DNA of 64,000 bases from Bacillota bacterium. Its GTDB lineage: Bacteria > Bacillota > Limnochordia > Darwinibacteriales > DTU012. Positions 9,567 to 19,197 of the stretch are shown here, one piece after another. Position 1 is the stretch's first letter; the number at the start of each line of letters is the position of its first letter. A program made the position numbers and the translations under genes. The DNA lies in NCBI GenBank assembly GCA_012520795.1, contig JAAYNP010000086.1, positions 1-64,000 on the forward strand, given 5' to 3'. The notes beneath the pieces are model-generated. The model saw only the letters and a program-made list of their open reading frames with translations, did no database searches and was not told the origin of the DNA.

Positions 9567-11234
9567 CTATACTTCCATGATGATCGGCAATATCATCGGC
9601 CGGCGTTTCGTCTGTTCATAGAGATAGCGGGATAACCCTTCCCGGACACCCTGTTTGAGCATACCCCACTCAGTCACGCCTCGATCGTCATATTCATCCA
9701 GCACTTCCCTGACCTTTTCCCGGGCTTCTTCAATCAACTGCTCCGACTCTCTTACATAGACGAACCCTCTTGTAACAATATCTGGCCCTGCAAGAAGTTC
9801 GCCGGTGCGGCCGTTGATGGTAACCACCACGATCAAGATTCCATCACTGGCCAATTGGCGCCGATCCCGGAGCACAATATTGCCGACATCACCCACTCCC
9901 AAGCCATCAACATATACCCGGCCGGCATTTACTCGTTCCGCTACTTTAAGCCCTTTTGCCGTAAATTCCAGTACCGAACCTAATTCTGCGATACAGATGT
10001 TTTCTTTGGGCACACCGGTTATTTCCGCCAATTCAGCATGTTTCATCAGCATCCGATGTTCCCCGTGAATAGGCACAAAAAACCTGGGTTTAGTCAAGTT
10101 CAAGAGCAGTTTTAACTCCTCCTGCTTGGCGTGGCCCGATGTATGAATACCGAAATGCGGCTCATAAACCACGGTTGCCCCTTCTTTAAACAAATGATTG
10201 ATGATTTTGCCGACACTCTTTTCGTTACCGGGTATGGGATTGGCGGAAATGATTACTGTATCACCTGGAGCAATCGCCAGTTTCCCATGTTCCGCCATGG
10301 CAATCCTGGTCAGAGCCGACATTGGTTCGCCCTGTGAACCGGTGGTAATGATCACCACTTTGTTTGCCGGAAGTCTGTCAACCTGTTCCACATCAACGAG
10401 CATCCCATCAGGGATCTCCAAATAACCCAGTTCCTGGGCAATGGAAACTACATTCACCATGCTGCGCCCCACGACACAGATCTTTCTGCCTTGGGCTTGT
10501 GAAGCACTGATGATCTGCTGCAAACGGTGCACGTTTGATGCGAAAGTGGCCACAAAGATACGGCCTTCAGCTCTGGCAAACACACGGGCGAATGTTTCCC
10601 CCACTGTCCGCTCCGATTCCGTGTATCCCGGGCGTTCAGCATTGGTTGAATCGGACAGCAGGCAAAGGACTCCTTCATTTCCAAACTGAGCAAGCCTGAA
10701 CAGATCGGTCACCTTGCCGTCGATTGGGGTCTGGTCGAATTTGAAATCGCTGCAGTGAACCACAATCCCCAATGGTGTCCGTACAGCAATAGCAACCACA
10801 TCGGGAATACTGTGATTTACATGGATGAATTCGACATCGAAAGATCCAATCGCAACCCGATCACCCGCCTTGATTTCGTGAAGCGCGGTTGTGCGTTCCA
10901 GGCCTTGCTCCATCAGCTTTAATCTGAGCAGCCCTAAGGTGAGTTTCGTTCCGTAAACCGGGATATTAAACTGTTTCAATAAAAACGGGACTCCACCTAT
11001 ATGATCCTCATGGCCATGAGTAAGGACAACTGCCTTGATTCTGCTCGCATTTTCCAAAAGATACGTGGTGTCGGGAATAACCAGATCTACCCCAGGCATA
11101 TCGTCCTCAGGGAACATGACTCCTGCATCAATGACAATAAGCTCATTGTTCCATTCGAAAACGGTCATGTTCTTGCCGATTTCGCCTATGCCGCCGAGGA
11201 AAATGATCCTAAACTTATTACTTTTTTTTGCCAT
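9567..11234 (-). CDS. Ribonuclease J
   Basis: Beta-lactamase motif LTHGHEDHIGGVPFLL, HCSDFKFDQTP, VPIHGEHRMLMKHAELA; 555 aa. Confidence 0.96.
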   Translation of the reverse strand: MAKKSNKFRIIFLGGIGEIGKNMTVFEWNNELIVIDAGVMFPEDDMPGVDLVIPDTTYLLENASRIKAVVLTHGHEDHIGGVPFLLKQFNIPVYGTKLTLGLLRLKLMEQGLERTTALHEIKAGDRVAIGSFDVEFIHVNHSIPDVVAIAVRTPLGIVVHCSDFKFDQTPIDGKVTDLFRLAQFGNEGVLCLLSDSTNAERPGYTESERTVGETFARVFARAEGRIFVATFASNVHRLQQIISASQAQGRKICVVGRSMVNVVSIAQELGYLEIPDGMLVDVEQVDRLPANKVVIITTGSQGEPMSALTRIAMAEHGKLAIAPGDTVIISANPIPGNEKSVGKIINHLFKEGATVVYEPHFGIHTSGHAKQEELKLLLNLTKPRFFVPIHGEHRMLMKHAELAEITGVPKENICIAELGSVLEFTAKGLKVAERVNAGRVYVDGLGVGDVGNIVLRDRRQLASDGILIVVVTINGRTGELLAGPDIVTRGFVYVRESEQLIEEAREKVREVLDEYDDRGVTEWGMLKQGVREGLSRYLYEQTKRRPMILPIIMEV

Positions 11235-11361
11235 AAATAAAAACCGCCTCCATCTAAGTTCTCAACTGCAGATCGAAACTCGTTCAACAACATTCAGCCT
11301 ACCGCCGCCCAGTTTTCAATGGTAGGCTCTCAAACAATTCCCGGACAAAATCGTTAGGTCT

Positions 11362-11390
11362 ATTATAAACAAGTTAACTTACTTTTACAA
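11362..11390 (-). promoter_or_regulatory. Sigma-A type promoter of the RNase J transcript
   Basis: TTGTAA (rc 385..390 of 11.0 kb, i.e. 11385..11390), 17-nt spacer, TATAAT (rc 11362..11367). Confidence 0.65.
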
Positions 11391-11399
11391 CCCAACAGG

Positions 11400-11431
11400 G
11401 TTAAAAAAGGAGCACCATCTACTGGTGCTCC
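11400..11431 (-). terminator. Intrinsic terminator overlapping the dapA stop codon
   Basis: Minus strand GGAGCACCA-GTAGA-TGGTGCTCC-TTTTTTAA; 9-bp perfect stem containing the last dapA codons and TAG. Confidence 0.88.
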
Positions 11432-12306
11432 AACAACCCAAACCTTTTTAGCGTTGCTTTAATCGTTTCTGCTTCGGCTTCCGTCACATCCACCAACGGC
11501 AGCCGCACCGGCCCTGTCTCAATCCCCATATATTCGAGGCTGCGCTTGACCGGCACCGGATTAGTAGTGATGAACATCATCTTAAAGATGGGCAGCAGCT
11601 CCAAATGGATGCTGGTGGCTTCCTGGACCCTGCCTGCCAGGAATGCTTCGACCATAGCCTTAATCCTCCGGCCCACCAAGTGGGCAGCTACACTCACCAC
11701 TCCGCAGCCTCCGACTGCCAAGATTGGCAGGGTAAGACTATCGTCACCGGAAAAAATCAGAAAGTCATCTGGGGTTATGGAACGCAGGTAGCTTACTTGT
11801 TCAAGATTGCCGCTGGCTTCCTTGATGGCTGCAATATTGGGGTTCTCTGCCAGACGGGCCACAGTCTCCGGCAGCAGGTTTACTTGTGTCCGGCCTGGCA
11901 CATTGTACAGCATAATTGGCAAGCTGGAAACCTCAGCTATGGTCTTGAAGTGCTGGTACAACCCTTCCTGGGATGGCTTATTATAGTAAGGCGTGACCAG
12001 CATGATGCCATCGGCACCGGCCTTTTCAGCAGCCTTTGTCAAAGCGATCGTTGCTGCGGTATCGTTGGATCCGGTACCGGCAATCACCTCAGCGCTGCCG
12101 CCCAAATCATTGACAATTTCAGTGAACAGCTGTACCTTTTCCTCAAAAGCCAGCGTTGCTGACTCGCCGGTTGTCCCACAAACAACAACACCATCGGAAC
12201 CATTGTTCACCAGAAGTTCAGCAAGCCGCACGGCTTGTTTGTAATCCACGGAGCCATCCTTTTTCATGGGCGTTACCATTGCTGTATAAATTTGACCTGC
12301 TTTCAC
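11419..12306 (-). CDS. dapA: 4-hydroxy-tetrahydrodipicolinate synthase
   Basis: [36 protein letters not shown]. Confidence 0.97.
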   Translation of the reverse strand: MKAGQIYTAMVTPMKKDGSVDYKQAVRLAELLVNNGSDGVVVCGTTGESATLAFEEKVQLFTEIVNDLGGSAEVIAGTGSNDTAATIALTKAAEKAGADGIMLVTPYYNKPSQEGLYQHFKTIAEVSSLPIMLYNVPGRTQVNLLPETVARLAENPNIAAIKEASGNLEQVSYLRSITPDDFLIFSGDDSLTLPILAVGGCGVVSVAAHLVGRRIKAMVEAFLAGRVQEATSIHLELLPIFKMMFITTNPVPVKRSLEYMGIETGPVRLPLVDVTEAEAETIKATLKRFGLLEHQ

Positions 12307-13539
12307 TCACATACCCTCCTTCGCTAACTCGAATTCCGCAAATAAAGCACGTACAGCAGCCAACAAATCCTTTTCCCTTATCAAGCACGAGATATTTGCA
12401 TGGGAGTCGGTTGTTTGGAAGATCGGCACATTCGCCTGCTCCAGACTGCGGACCACCCGGGCCATCACTCCGGGTACACCATGCATGCCGGCGCCAACAA
12501 CAGACACCTTTGCATATCCTTGATCGACTGTGACATTCAAGCCCAGTCCGGCCAAAACCTGTTCTACCACTTTTACCTTGTCATCGTCTATAATAAAAGC
12601 AATCAGTTGTGGCGACAAGTAGATCAAATCTATGCTGATTTGGTTCCGGGCCAACAGGTCAAATACCTGCAGTGTCACCTCTGACTGGTTGAAATCAGCC
12701 AACCCGCTGATCTTGACATGGGCGCGCCTTGGCAAATGGGCAATCCCTGTTACAACCCGGTCAGAGATCTTAGCACCGCCCTTCTTTCCTCCTGGGCCTG
12801 GAGCAATAGTAGTGCCGAACCCGGTTTGATCCGTACCAAGAACCTTCAGTTCAATCCGTGCCTCCATGGCGATCTCAACTGCCCGGGGGTGCACTACTTT
12901 TGCCCCTAGATGGGCGAGTTCCATCACTTCGTTGTAAGTAAGCGCTGCAATTGTGGGAGCATCCGGGATCAACCGGGGGTCAGCCGTCTTGACTCCGTCC
13001 ACATCAGTATAAATCTCCACAATCCGGCACTCCAAGGCGGCAGCAATCGCTACAGCTGTTATATCACTGCCGCCCCGTCCCAAGGTTGTGATCTTTCCGG
13101 ATGGGGACTGCCCCTGAAACCCGGCTATGACAGGAACACATTTCTCGGAGCTGGCCTCAATGACTGCTTCGGGATCAACTGAGATGATTCTTGCATTGCC
13201 AAAGCTCTGATCCGTGACAATCCCCGCCTGCCACCCTGTCATGGCCCGGGCGCGGCACCCCAGTCTGTTAAGGGTTTCTGCAAGGATCACGGCCGAGATA
13301 ACCTCGCCGCAGCTTAAAAGCAAATCAAGATTCTGGGGATCCGGGTTCTTGCTGACGCTGTGTATCAAATCGATTAAACTGTCGGTAGCGTATTTGTCAC
13401 CGGCTCTTCCCATTGCAGAAACCACTACCACAGGAGCACAGCCGGACTCGATCTTCTCAATGATTCTTTGGGCAACCAGATGACGCAAGTTGTCCGTTGT
13501 CAGAGAGCTGCCGCCAAATTTCTGTACACAGAATTCCAC
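12307..13539 (-). CDS. dapG: Aspartate kinase (GTG start)
   Basis: VQKFGGSSL, TLGRGGSDITAVAIAAAL, C-terminal ACT domains; start chosen after GAGGTGAG. Confidence 0.93.
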   Translation of the reverse strand: MEFCVQKFGGSSLTTDNLRHLVAQRIIEKIESGCAPVVVVSAMGRAGDKYATDSLIDLIHSVSKNPDPQNLDLLLSCGEVISAVILAETLNRLGCRARAMTGWQAGIVTDQSFGNARIISVDPEAVIEASSEKCVPVIAGFQGQSPSGKITTLGRGGSDITAVAIAAALECRIVEIYTDVDGVKTADPRLIPDAPTIAALTYNEVMELAHLGAKVVHPRAVEIAMEARIELKVLGTDQTGFGTTIAPGPGGKKGGAKISDRVVTGIAHLPRRAHVKISGLADFNQSEVTLQVFDLLARNQISIDLIYLSPQLIAFIIDDDKVKVVEQVLAGLGLNVTVDQGYAKVSVVGAGMHGVPGVMARVVRSLEQANVPIFQTTDSHANISCLIREKDLLAAVRALFAEFELAKEGM

Positions 13540-13544
13540 TGTAC

Positions 13545-14576
13545 TCACCTCATGCCGGCAATCAGATTCTCCCCAATTTGCACCGCATTCAGCGCCGCTC
13601 CCTTCCGGATTTGATCGCCCACTGCCCAAAGGTTCAATCCGGATTCCAAGGACGTATCTTCCCGGATGCGGCCAACCCAGACCAAGTCCTTGCCGGATGT
13701 ATCCAGAGGCATCGGATAGCTTTGGGCTTCCAGATCATCAACCAATTTCAGGCCTGGAGCACTGCTGATCAGCCTTCTGCAATCTTCAGCAGTCAATTTC
13801 ACTTTTGTTTCCACATTGATCGATACGCAGTGAGAGCGCATGACCGGCACCCTTACTGTTGTAGCCGTTATCCTCATTGTCGAATCAGCGAATATTTTCT
13901 GGGTTTCCAGAATCATTTTCCATTCTTCTCTAGTATAGCCCTGCTCACCGGGAACATCTACTTGGGGAATGATGTTGCCGGCAATGGGATAGTGCTTGGG
14001 TAATCCTTTTACGGGCAATACCTGGGCTTCGATCGCCTCGCCCCGGGCATAGGCTTTGGTTTGGGCCTCCAATTCTTCCATGGCGGCATAGCCTGCCCCT
14101 GAAACAGCTTGATAGGTGCTGACTACGACTCTCTCAATCCCTGCATAATCGTAAATGGGCTTTAAAGCTACGCACAGAATGATCGTGGAACAGTTAGGGT
14201 TGGCAATAATCCCCTGGTGACCCTGTGCAGCTGCCATGTTTACTTCCGGCACGACCAGCGGTACATGGGGATCCATGCGGAAGGCACTGGAATTGTCAAT
14301 CACAGTGCAGCCAGCGGCTACTGCTGTTGGAGCCCATTGCCTGCTAACCTCTCCGCCAGCGGCAAAGAATGCCAAGTCCACCCCTTCAAACTGATCTGCA
14401 CCAACAGCCTCGACAGTGTGCTCGCGGTTGTTGAAGACTACCCTTTTACCTGCTGATCGAGGTGATGCCAAGACCTTTAGTGATTTGACCGGAAACTGCC
14501 TTTCCTCCATATTCTGAAGTAGTTCCCGGCCTACGGCTCCCGTGGCTCCCAAAACAGCAACATTCACTGCTCTCAC
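13545..14576 (-). CDS. asd: Aspartate-semialdehyde dehydrogenase
   Basis: VAVLGATGAVGRELLQ, IIANPNCSTIILCVALKPI, VSTYQAVSGAG. Confidence 0.97.
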   Translation of the reverse strand: MRAVNVAVLGATGAVGRELLQNMEERQFPVKSLKVLASPRSAGKRVVFNNREHTVEAVGADQFEGVDLAFFAAGGEVSRQWAPTAVAAGCTVIDNSSAFRMDPHVPLVVPEVNMAAAQGHQGIIANPNCSTIILCVALKPIYDYAGIERVVVSTYQAVSGAGYAAMEELEAQTKAYARGEAIEAQVLPVKGLPKHYPIAGNIIPQVDVPGEQGYTREEWKMILETQKIFADSTMRITATTVRVPVMRSHCVSINVETKVKLTAEDCRRLISSAPGLKLVDDLEAQSYPMPLDTSGKDLVWVGRIREDTSLESGLNLWAVGDQIRKGAALNAVQIGENLIAGMR

Positions 14577-14588
14577 TGCTGTTCCCTC

Positions 14589-15191
14589 CTACTTTGCTTG
14601 CCTCACCGTTCTTTCTATCAGAACTGGCTGCATTTGCTGATGTGAGACCGCAGCCATCATTGCCGGTATGATCAAATTCATGTCCGCTACAAGCGAATTC
14701 GGTTTGTGTTCCGGGTTATCCTGGCCGAACGGTACAAAGAACACATTGCGTGTATTTAACAGCACCCCGATGTTCTTGGCATTCATACCCAGGCCGTCAT
14801 TGGTGGATATGGCCAACAGCACAGGCCTGCAGTTGCGAAGCACAGCCTTTGCCGCCATGGTAACTGCTGTGTCCGTAATGGAATTGGCTAGCTTGGCAGC
14901 TGTATTGCCAGTGCAAGGGGCGATAACCATGAGATCCAATAACTGTTTCGGCCCGATTGGTTCCGCATCAACAATTTCTATTATAACAGGTTTGGCGGCC
15001 AACTGCTCAAATTTCTTGATAATTTCTCTGCCTTTGCCAAACCGGGTGTCCGTGAACGCCACCGCATGAGAAGCAATCGGATAAAGATCCACACCAAGCG
15101 ACACCAACTTCTCAATTTGAGGCCATACATCCTGGTACGTACAGTGACTCCCGGTAATTGCAAAACCAACCCGCAAGCCCTCAAGTTGCAT
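14589..15191 (-). CDS. dpaB: Dipicolinate synthase subunit B (SpoVFB)
   Basis: Flavoprotein-like fold, GFAITGSHCTYQDVWPQIEKL, VIAPCTGNTAAKLANSITDTAV; next to dpaA. Confidence 0.95.
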   Translation of the reverse strand: MQLEGLRVGFAITGSHCTYQDVWPQIEKLVSLGVDLYPIASHAVAFTDTRFGKGREIIKKFEQLAAKPVIIEIVDAEPIGPKQLLDLMVIAPCTGNTAAKLANSITDTAVTMAAKAVLRNCRPVLLAISTNDGLGMNAKNIGVLLNTRNVFFVPFGQDNPEHKPNSLVADMNLIIPAMMAAVSHQQMQPVLIERTVRQAK

Positions 15192-15195
15192 GCTC

Positions 15196-16083
15196 TCAGC
15201 CTCCCAAAAGCGTTTTGAGCAATGGAGGAATGCAATCAGAGAGGATCTTGCCGGCAGTAACCGGTGCAACCCTGCCGGGCAGTGACAATGCCAAAATCGC
15301 CTTAATCCCAAGGCGTTCGGCAGCGGCAAAGTCTACGCCGCCGGGTGCTGCTGCCAAATCAATAATTACCGTGTCCGGCTTAAGGCGTTCAAGATAACTT
15401 TCAGTAATCACCAAGGCGGGTATGGTATTATAAATCAAATCAAAATCAACAATAGTATTCAACTCAGAAAGCAAAACCGGGTGCAAACCGATCTCGACTG
15501 CCCTGGCCAAACGCGCTTTGTTCCGATCGACAGCCGTCACCTTTGCTCCCAGCGCCGCCAGTTTTCCTGCAAGCGTTTGGCCGCAGCGGCCGAAACCGAC
15601 TACCAGGCAGCGAGAGCCGTGAATTGTAATGGGTAATTCTTCCATACCAAGCTGGATTGCTCCTTCTGCCGTCGGTATGGAATTTAAGATTGCAATCTCA
15701 TCGATATCAGCAGTCTCGACCAACCTAAGACCGTGCTCTACGGCCAACCGGGCAATCACTGGTTTGGCAACGCCGATTAAAACCACAGTATCCGGTGCCA
15801 GGGTTGGCAGAATTACGGTTAAGTCGATGGGTTCCAGATCATCCAGGCGAGTAAAGATTTTACCGTCCAAATCCGTATTCGCTACAGGGGCGACCACCAC
15901 CTGGACTCCGCTCACGGCTGCGAATGGATCACGAAAATGCTTGGCCGGTTTCAGGCCAGGATCGGGAGGAAAGCCCACCAAACGCAAATCAGTCCTCAAT
16001 TCCAATAATGTCTTTGCCAATTCCAATTCGCGCCGATCACCGCCTAGCATGGCGACAGGCAGTCCGGCTAGATCCCTGTTCAT
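15196..16083 (-). CDS. dpaA: Dipicolinate synthase subunit A (SpoVFA)
   Basis: IPTAEGAIQLGMEELPITIHGSRCLVVGFGRCGQTLA; start after GGAGG. Confidence 0.95.
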   Translation of the reverse strand: MNRDLAGLPVAMLGGDRRELELAKTLLELRTDLRLVGFPPDPGLKPAKHFRDPFAAVSGVQVVVAPVANTDLDGKIFTRLDDLEPIDLTVILPTLAPDTVVLIGVAKPVIARLAVEHGLRLVETADIDEIAILNSIPTAEGAIQLGMEELPITIHGSRCLVVGFGRCGQTLAGKLAALGAKVTAVDRNKARLARAVEIGLHPVLLSELNTIVDFDLIYNTIPALVITESYLERLKPDTVIIDLAAAPGGVDFAAAERLGIKAILALSLPGRVAPVTAGKILSDCIPPLLKTLLGG

Positions 16084-16156
16084 GAAACAACCTCCTCCCC
16101 AAATCACTCAAGGTTAGTATATGAGTCGGGTTGGAGGTCTGTGAATTGCGCTTCTG

Positions 16157-16936
16157 CTACCACAAGAGCTGTTCTAACCCATAGACAACACCTGTCAAAG
16201 TATGGATCTTGCGAATCGCCAGAAGCACGCCGGGCATGAAACTCTCGCGGTGAGTTGAATCATGCCTGATGGTCAACAGCTGCCCGGAAGAACTGAATAC
16301 TATCTCTTGATGGGCGACATAACCGGGCAGGCGCAGGCTGTGAATATGTACCCGTCCGCTCTTTGCTCCTCTGGCTCCTGCGAGCATTTCACTTTGATCC
16401 GGATTGGCCGGCTGCTGCCCGCTGAGTGCCTGATTGATCATCTCAGCCGTTTTGATCGCAGTGCCGCTGGGGGCGTCTTGCTTCTGCCGATGATGATACT
16501 CGATTATTTCCACATGGGGGAAGTACTTGGCAGCCTCCTGGGCAAACCGCATCATCAGCAGTGCGCCTATGGCAAAATTGGGAGCGATGAGAGCGGCCCA
16601 ATCATCCCTGGTGACACTGGCTTGCAGTTCGCCAATCTGATCTGAAGTGATTCCAGTGGTCCCAACAATCACACGGATCCCTTTGTTCATACAGGTTTTG
16701 ATGTTCTCCATGACCACGCTGGGCGAGGTGAAATCAACCACCACATCGGGGTTGGTGGCAGAGATGGCCTCCTCCAGATTGGTGAAGACGGCAAGCTCAC
16801 CATATTGGTTGTGGGGCTTTGTTTCAACCGCCGGATCGGCACCGGCGACAACCTGCATGTCGGTTTCTTTACCAACTGCTTTGATCACTTCGCTCCCCAT
16901 TTTGCCTAAAGCTCCACTGACTATGACGCGCTTCAT
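16157..16936 (-). CDS. dapB: 4-hydroxy-tetrahydrodipicolinate reductase
   Basis: VIVSGALGKMGSEV, VGTTG, IIEYHHRQKQDAPSGTA. Confidence 0.97.
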   Translation of the reverse strand: MKRVIVSGALGKMGSEVIKAVGKETDMQVVAGADPAVETKPHNQYGELAVFTNLEEAISATNPDVVVDFTSPSVVMENIKTCMNKGIRVIVGTTGITSDQIGELQASVTRDDWAALIAPNFAIGALLMMRFAQEAAKYFPHVEIIEYHHRQKQDAPSGTAIKTAEMINQALSGQQPANPDQSEMLAGARGAKSGRVHIHSLRLPGYVAHQEIVFSSSGQLLTIRHDSTHRESFMPGVLLAIRKIHTLTGVVYGLEQLLW

Positions 16937-17003
16937 ACCCTATCTCCACCTCACCTGAAATGATCCATTTTTCTGGATCGGTTCAGGAAAATCCTGCTGA
17001 TTG

Positions 17004-17035
17004 GAAAAAGAGACTGCGGCTGCAGTCCCTTTTTT
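17004..17035 (-). terminator. Intrinsic terminator after the stress-protein gene
   Basis: Minus strand GGGACTGC-AGCC-GCAGTCTC-TTTTT. Confidence 0.75.
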
Positions 17036-17042
17036 CTCACCT

Positions 17043-17546
17043 TTAGTTGTTTTCACCACCGTGGCACTCCACGTCTCGAGCGCCATTGCGGCGCAAGATG
17101 GCACTGGCCTCATTGGCTTTGTCACCGCTCGTCTCAATTACAGCCAGAATGCCTCCTGCCTTTAGTTTTTGTTCATATTCCCGGCCTCGTTCCTCGGGAA
17201 TGCCCAAGTCGATTAGACCACCGGCAATCCCACCTGTTACTGCCCCCGAAAGAGCTCCTGCCAAAGGCCCGGCAGCTACAATTGGGCCAATGCCAGGTAT
17301 CGCCAGTGCCCCTACACCGGCCAGAATACCCGCAAGCCCACCTAAAGCACCTCCCCATGCCGTACCGTCAGCAATGTTTTCATTGGTGCCGAATTCTCCG
17401 CCGACTTCCATGTCGCTCTTTTTTGCCTTGCCTTGTTCTTTGGCAATGATTGAGATTTCGTTCTCTGTAAATCCCTTTTCTCGTAACGCTTTCACTGCCT
17501 TTTCTGCAGCTTCAGTTTGATTGAATACCCCTATTACTGTCGACAA
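17043..17546 (-). CDS. General-stress-like protein with Gly-rich central region
   Basis: VIGVFNQTEAAEKAVKALREKGFTENEISIIAKE plus Gly/Ala-rich region, typical of this protein type. Confidence 0.75.
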   Translation of the reverse strand: MSTVIGVFNQTEAAEKAVKALREKGFTENEISIIAKEQGKAKKSDMEVGGEFGTNENIADGTAWGGALGGLAGILAGVGALAIPGIGPIVAAGPLAGALSGAVTGGIAGGLIDLGIPEERGREYEQKLKAGGILAVIETSGDKANEASAILRRNGARDVECHGGENN

Positions 17547-17607
17547 CTATCTAATCCCCCTTTCCTGAAATGGGTACACCGTTATTCTACCCATCAAAGA
17601 GGGCAAA

Positions 17608-17892
17608 TTATTCTAAATCAAGTCTGCGGACAATATCTTCATAGTCCTGAGCCTTTGTCAAATCAACAATGATCAAGTCTCTTCCAATTTTTTTGATGCC
17701 CTGCCAAGGGACGACTATCATCCTTTTGTGAAACCAACTCTTGCCGTAAGGGATGATAATCGAATCGACAACACCGGTTTTGGTGTTGATGATTAAATCA
17801 GTGTCATTGACAACACCAAGGCGGATTCCCTCATCAAAGCACACGATTTCTTTCCCGGCCAAATCGGAATATCGCACACCAACCAGCTCCAC
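17608..17892 (-). CDS. PRC-barrel protein, YlmC/YmxH family
   Basis: LAGKEIVCFDEGIRLGVVNDTDLIINTKTGVVDSIIIP; near the dpa cluster as in Bacillus. Confidence 0.9.
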   Translation of the reverse strand: MELVGVRYSDLAGKEIVCFDEGIRLGVVNDTDLIINTKTGVVDSIIIPYGKSWFHKRMIVVPWQGIKKIGRDLIIVDLTKAQDYEDIVRRLDLE

Positions 17893-18057
17893 CCAGTGAG
17901 AATTCCGAGCATTGCTATTCTATGCAATGCGTATGCAAAGATGAACAGCCAATCCAACAATTGCCTGAACAGCCATGTTTTGTTCTTTGTACTGATCTGC
18001 CAGCTATGCTACTATACTAGTAGTTATCATTATCCTTAACCAGAGAGGAGGGCGCCT

Positions 18058-19143
18058 GTGAATCAGAACATTCTGATTCCCGTTCTGACACTGCTGTTTT
18101 ATCTGACCACTATTCTTAGTGGCGGTCAGGGCCCTGCCCTTAACCAGTCTCTTTTGCCAGATCAAAACACTGCACAGCAAAACACAGCTGCAAAGCTGCA
18201 TGACAAAGCTGTGCTCGGCTATTACCTTTTGGATACCGCTTCATACAACAGTTTGATTCAAAACAGCAATTCCTTGACTGGAATCGCTCCGTGGAGTTGG
18301 GGCTTGGACAGCTATGGCGATCTACATGCAGACTTCGACCCGGAATCATTGGCTCAGGTGCTCCAGTTTGCCGGTACCCGCAGGATTGAGACCTATGCGC
18401 TGATTCATAACATGTTTAACGGCAGTTTTGACAGCAGGATTGTTTCTGCGCTATTGGAAAATGATCTAGCCCGTGCCAGGGCTATCAATCAAATCCGTTC
18501 AACACTCAAAGATTGGGGGCTTACTGGAGTCAACCTTGACCTGGAAAACATCCCCCCATCACACCGGCAAGCCTTGACTGATTTTGTTGCCGAGTTGAGC
18601 AGTGCTTTGCACGAAGAAGGCCTGAAAGTTACCATGGCAATACCGGCGAAGACAGCCGATGATCCTGCTCATGGCTTTTCCGGAGCCTATGATTATGCAG
18701 AGTTGGGCAAGCATGTTGATCAACTGGTGATCATGGCCTATGACCAGCATTACCGCACTGGGCCGGCAGGCCCGATTGCCTCAATCGATTGGGTGGAAGC
18801 GGTTGTCAAGTTTGCAACAACCCAAGTCCCAGCAGGCAAGATCGTATTGGGTATCCCCAACTACGGCTACGATTGGCCCAAATCCGGCATCGCATCTGCT
18901 TTGACCTACGATCAGACCATGCAGTTGGCTGCTGCCGAAGGAGCACACATCCGGTGGCATAAGGAGCACAAGGTTCCCTATTTCAGCTACGGCAATGGCC
19001 GCCAAGTCTGGTTTGAAAACCGCTACAGCATCAAATACAAACTGGAACTGGCAAACCAATACAGACTGCACGGCATAGCCCTATGGCGGCTAGGCCAGGA
19101 GGATCCCGGCATTTGGAATGTGATCGACACAACACTGAAATAA
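18058..19143 (+). CDS. Glycoside hydrolase family 18, spore/cell-wall type
   Basis: LTGVNLDLENIPPSHRQALTDFVAEL catalytic motif; AYDQHYRTGPAGPIASIDWVEAVV; N-terminal hydrophobic segment. Confidence 0.9.
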   Translation: MNQNILIPVLTLLFYLTTILSGGQGPALNQSLLPDQNTAQQNTAAKLHDKAVLGYYLLDTASYNSLIQNSNSLTGIAPWSWGLDSYGDLHADFDPESLAQVLQFAGTRRIETYALIHNMFNGSFDSRIVSALLENDLARARAINQIRSTLKDWGLTGVNLDLENIPPSHRQALTDFVAELSSALHEEGLKVTMAIPAKTADDPAHGFSGAYDYAELGKHVDQLVIMAYDQHYRTGPAGPIASIDWVEAVVKFATTQVPAGKIVLGIPNYGYDWPKSGIASALTYDQTMQLAAAEGAHIRWHKEHKVPYFSYGNGRQVWFENRYSIKYKLELANQYRLHGIALWRLGQEDPGIWNVIDTTLK

Positions 19144-19161
19144 ACCAGTTCCCGGCAGACA

Positions 19162-19195
19162 AGAGTTCCGCAAAGCAAGTTTTTTGCGGAACTCT
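19162..19195. terminator. Bidirectional-looking terminator between convergent genes
   Basis: GAGTTCCGCAAA-GCAAGTTT-TTTGCGGAACTC. Confidence 0.7.
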
Positions 19196-19197
19196 CT

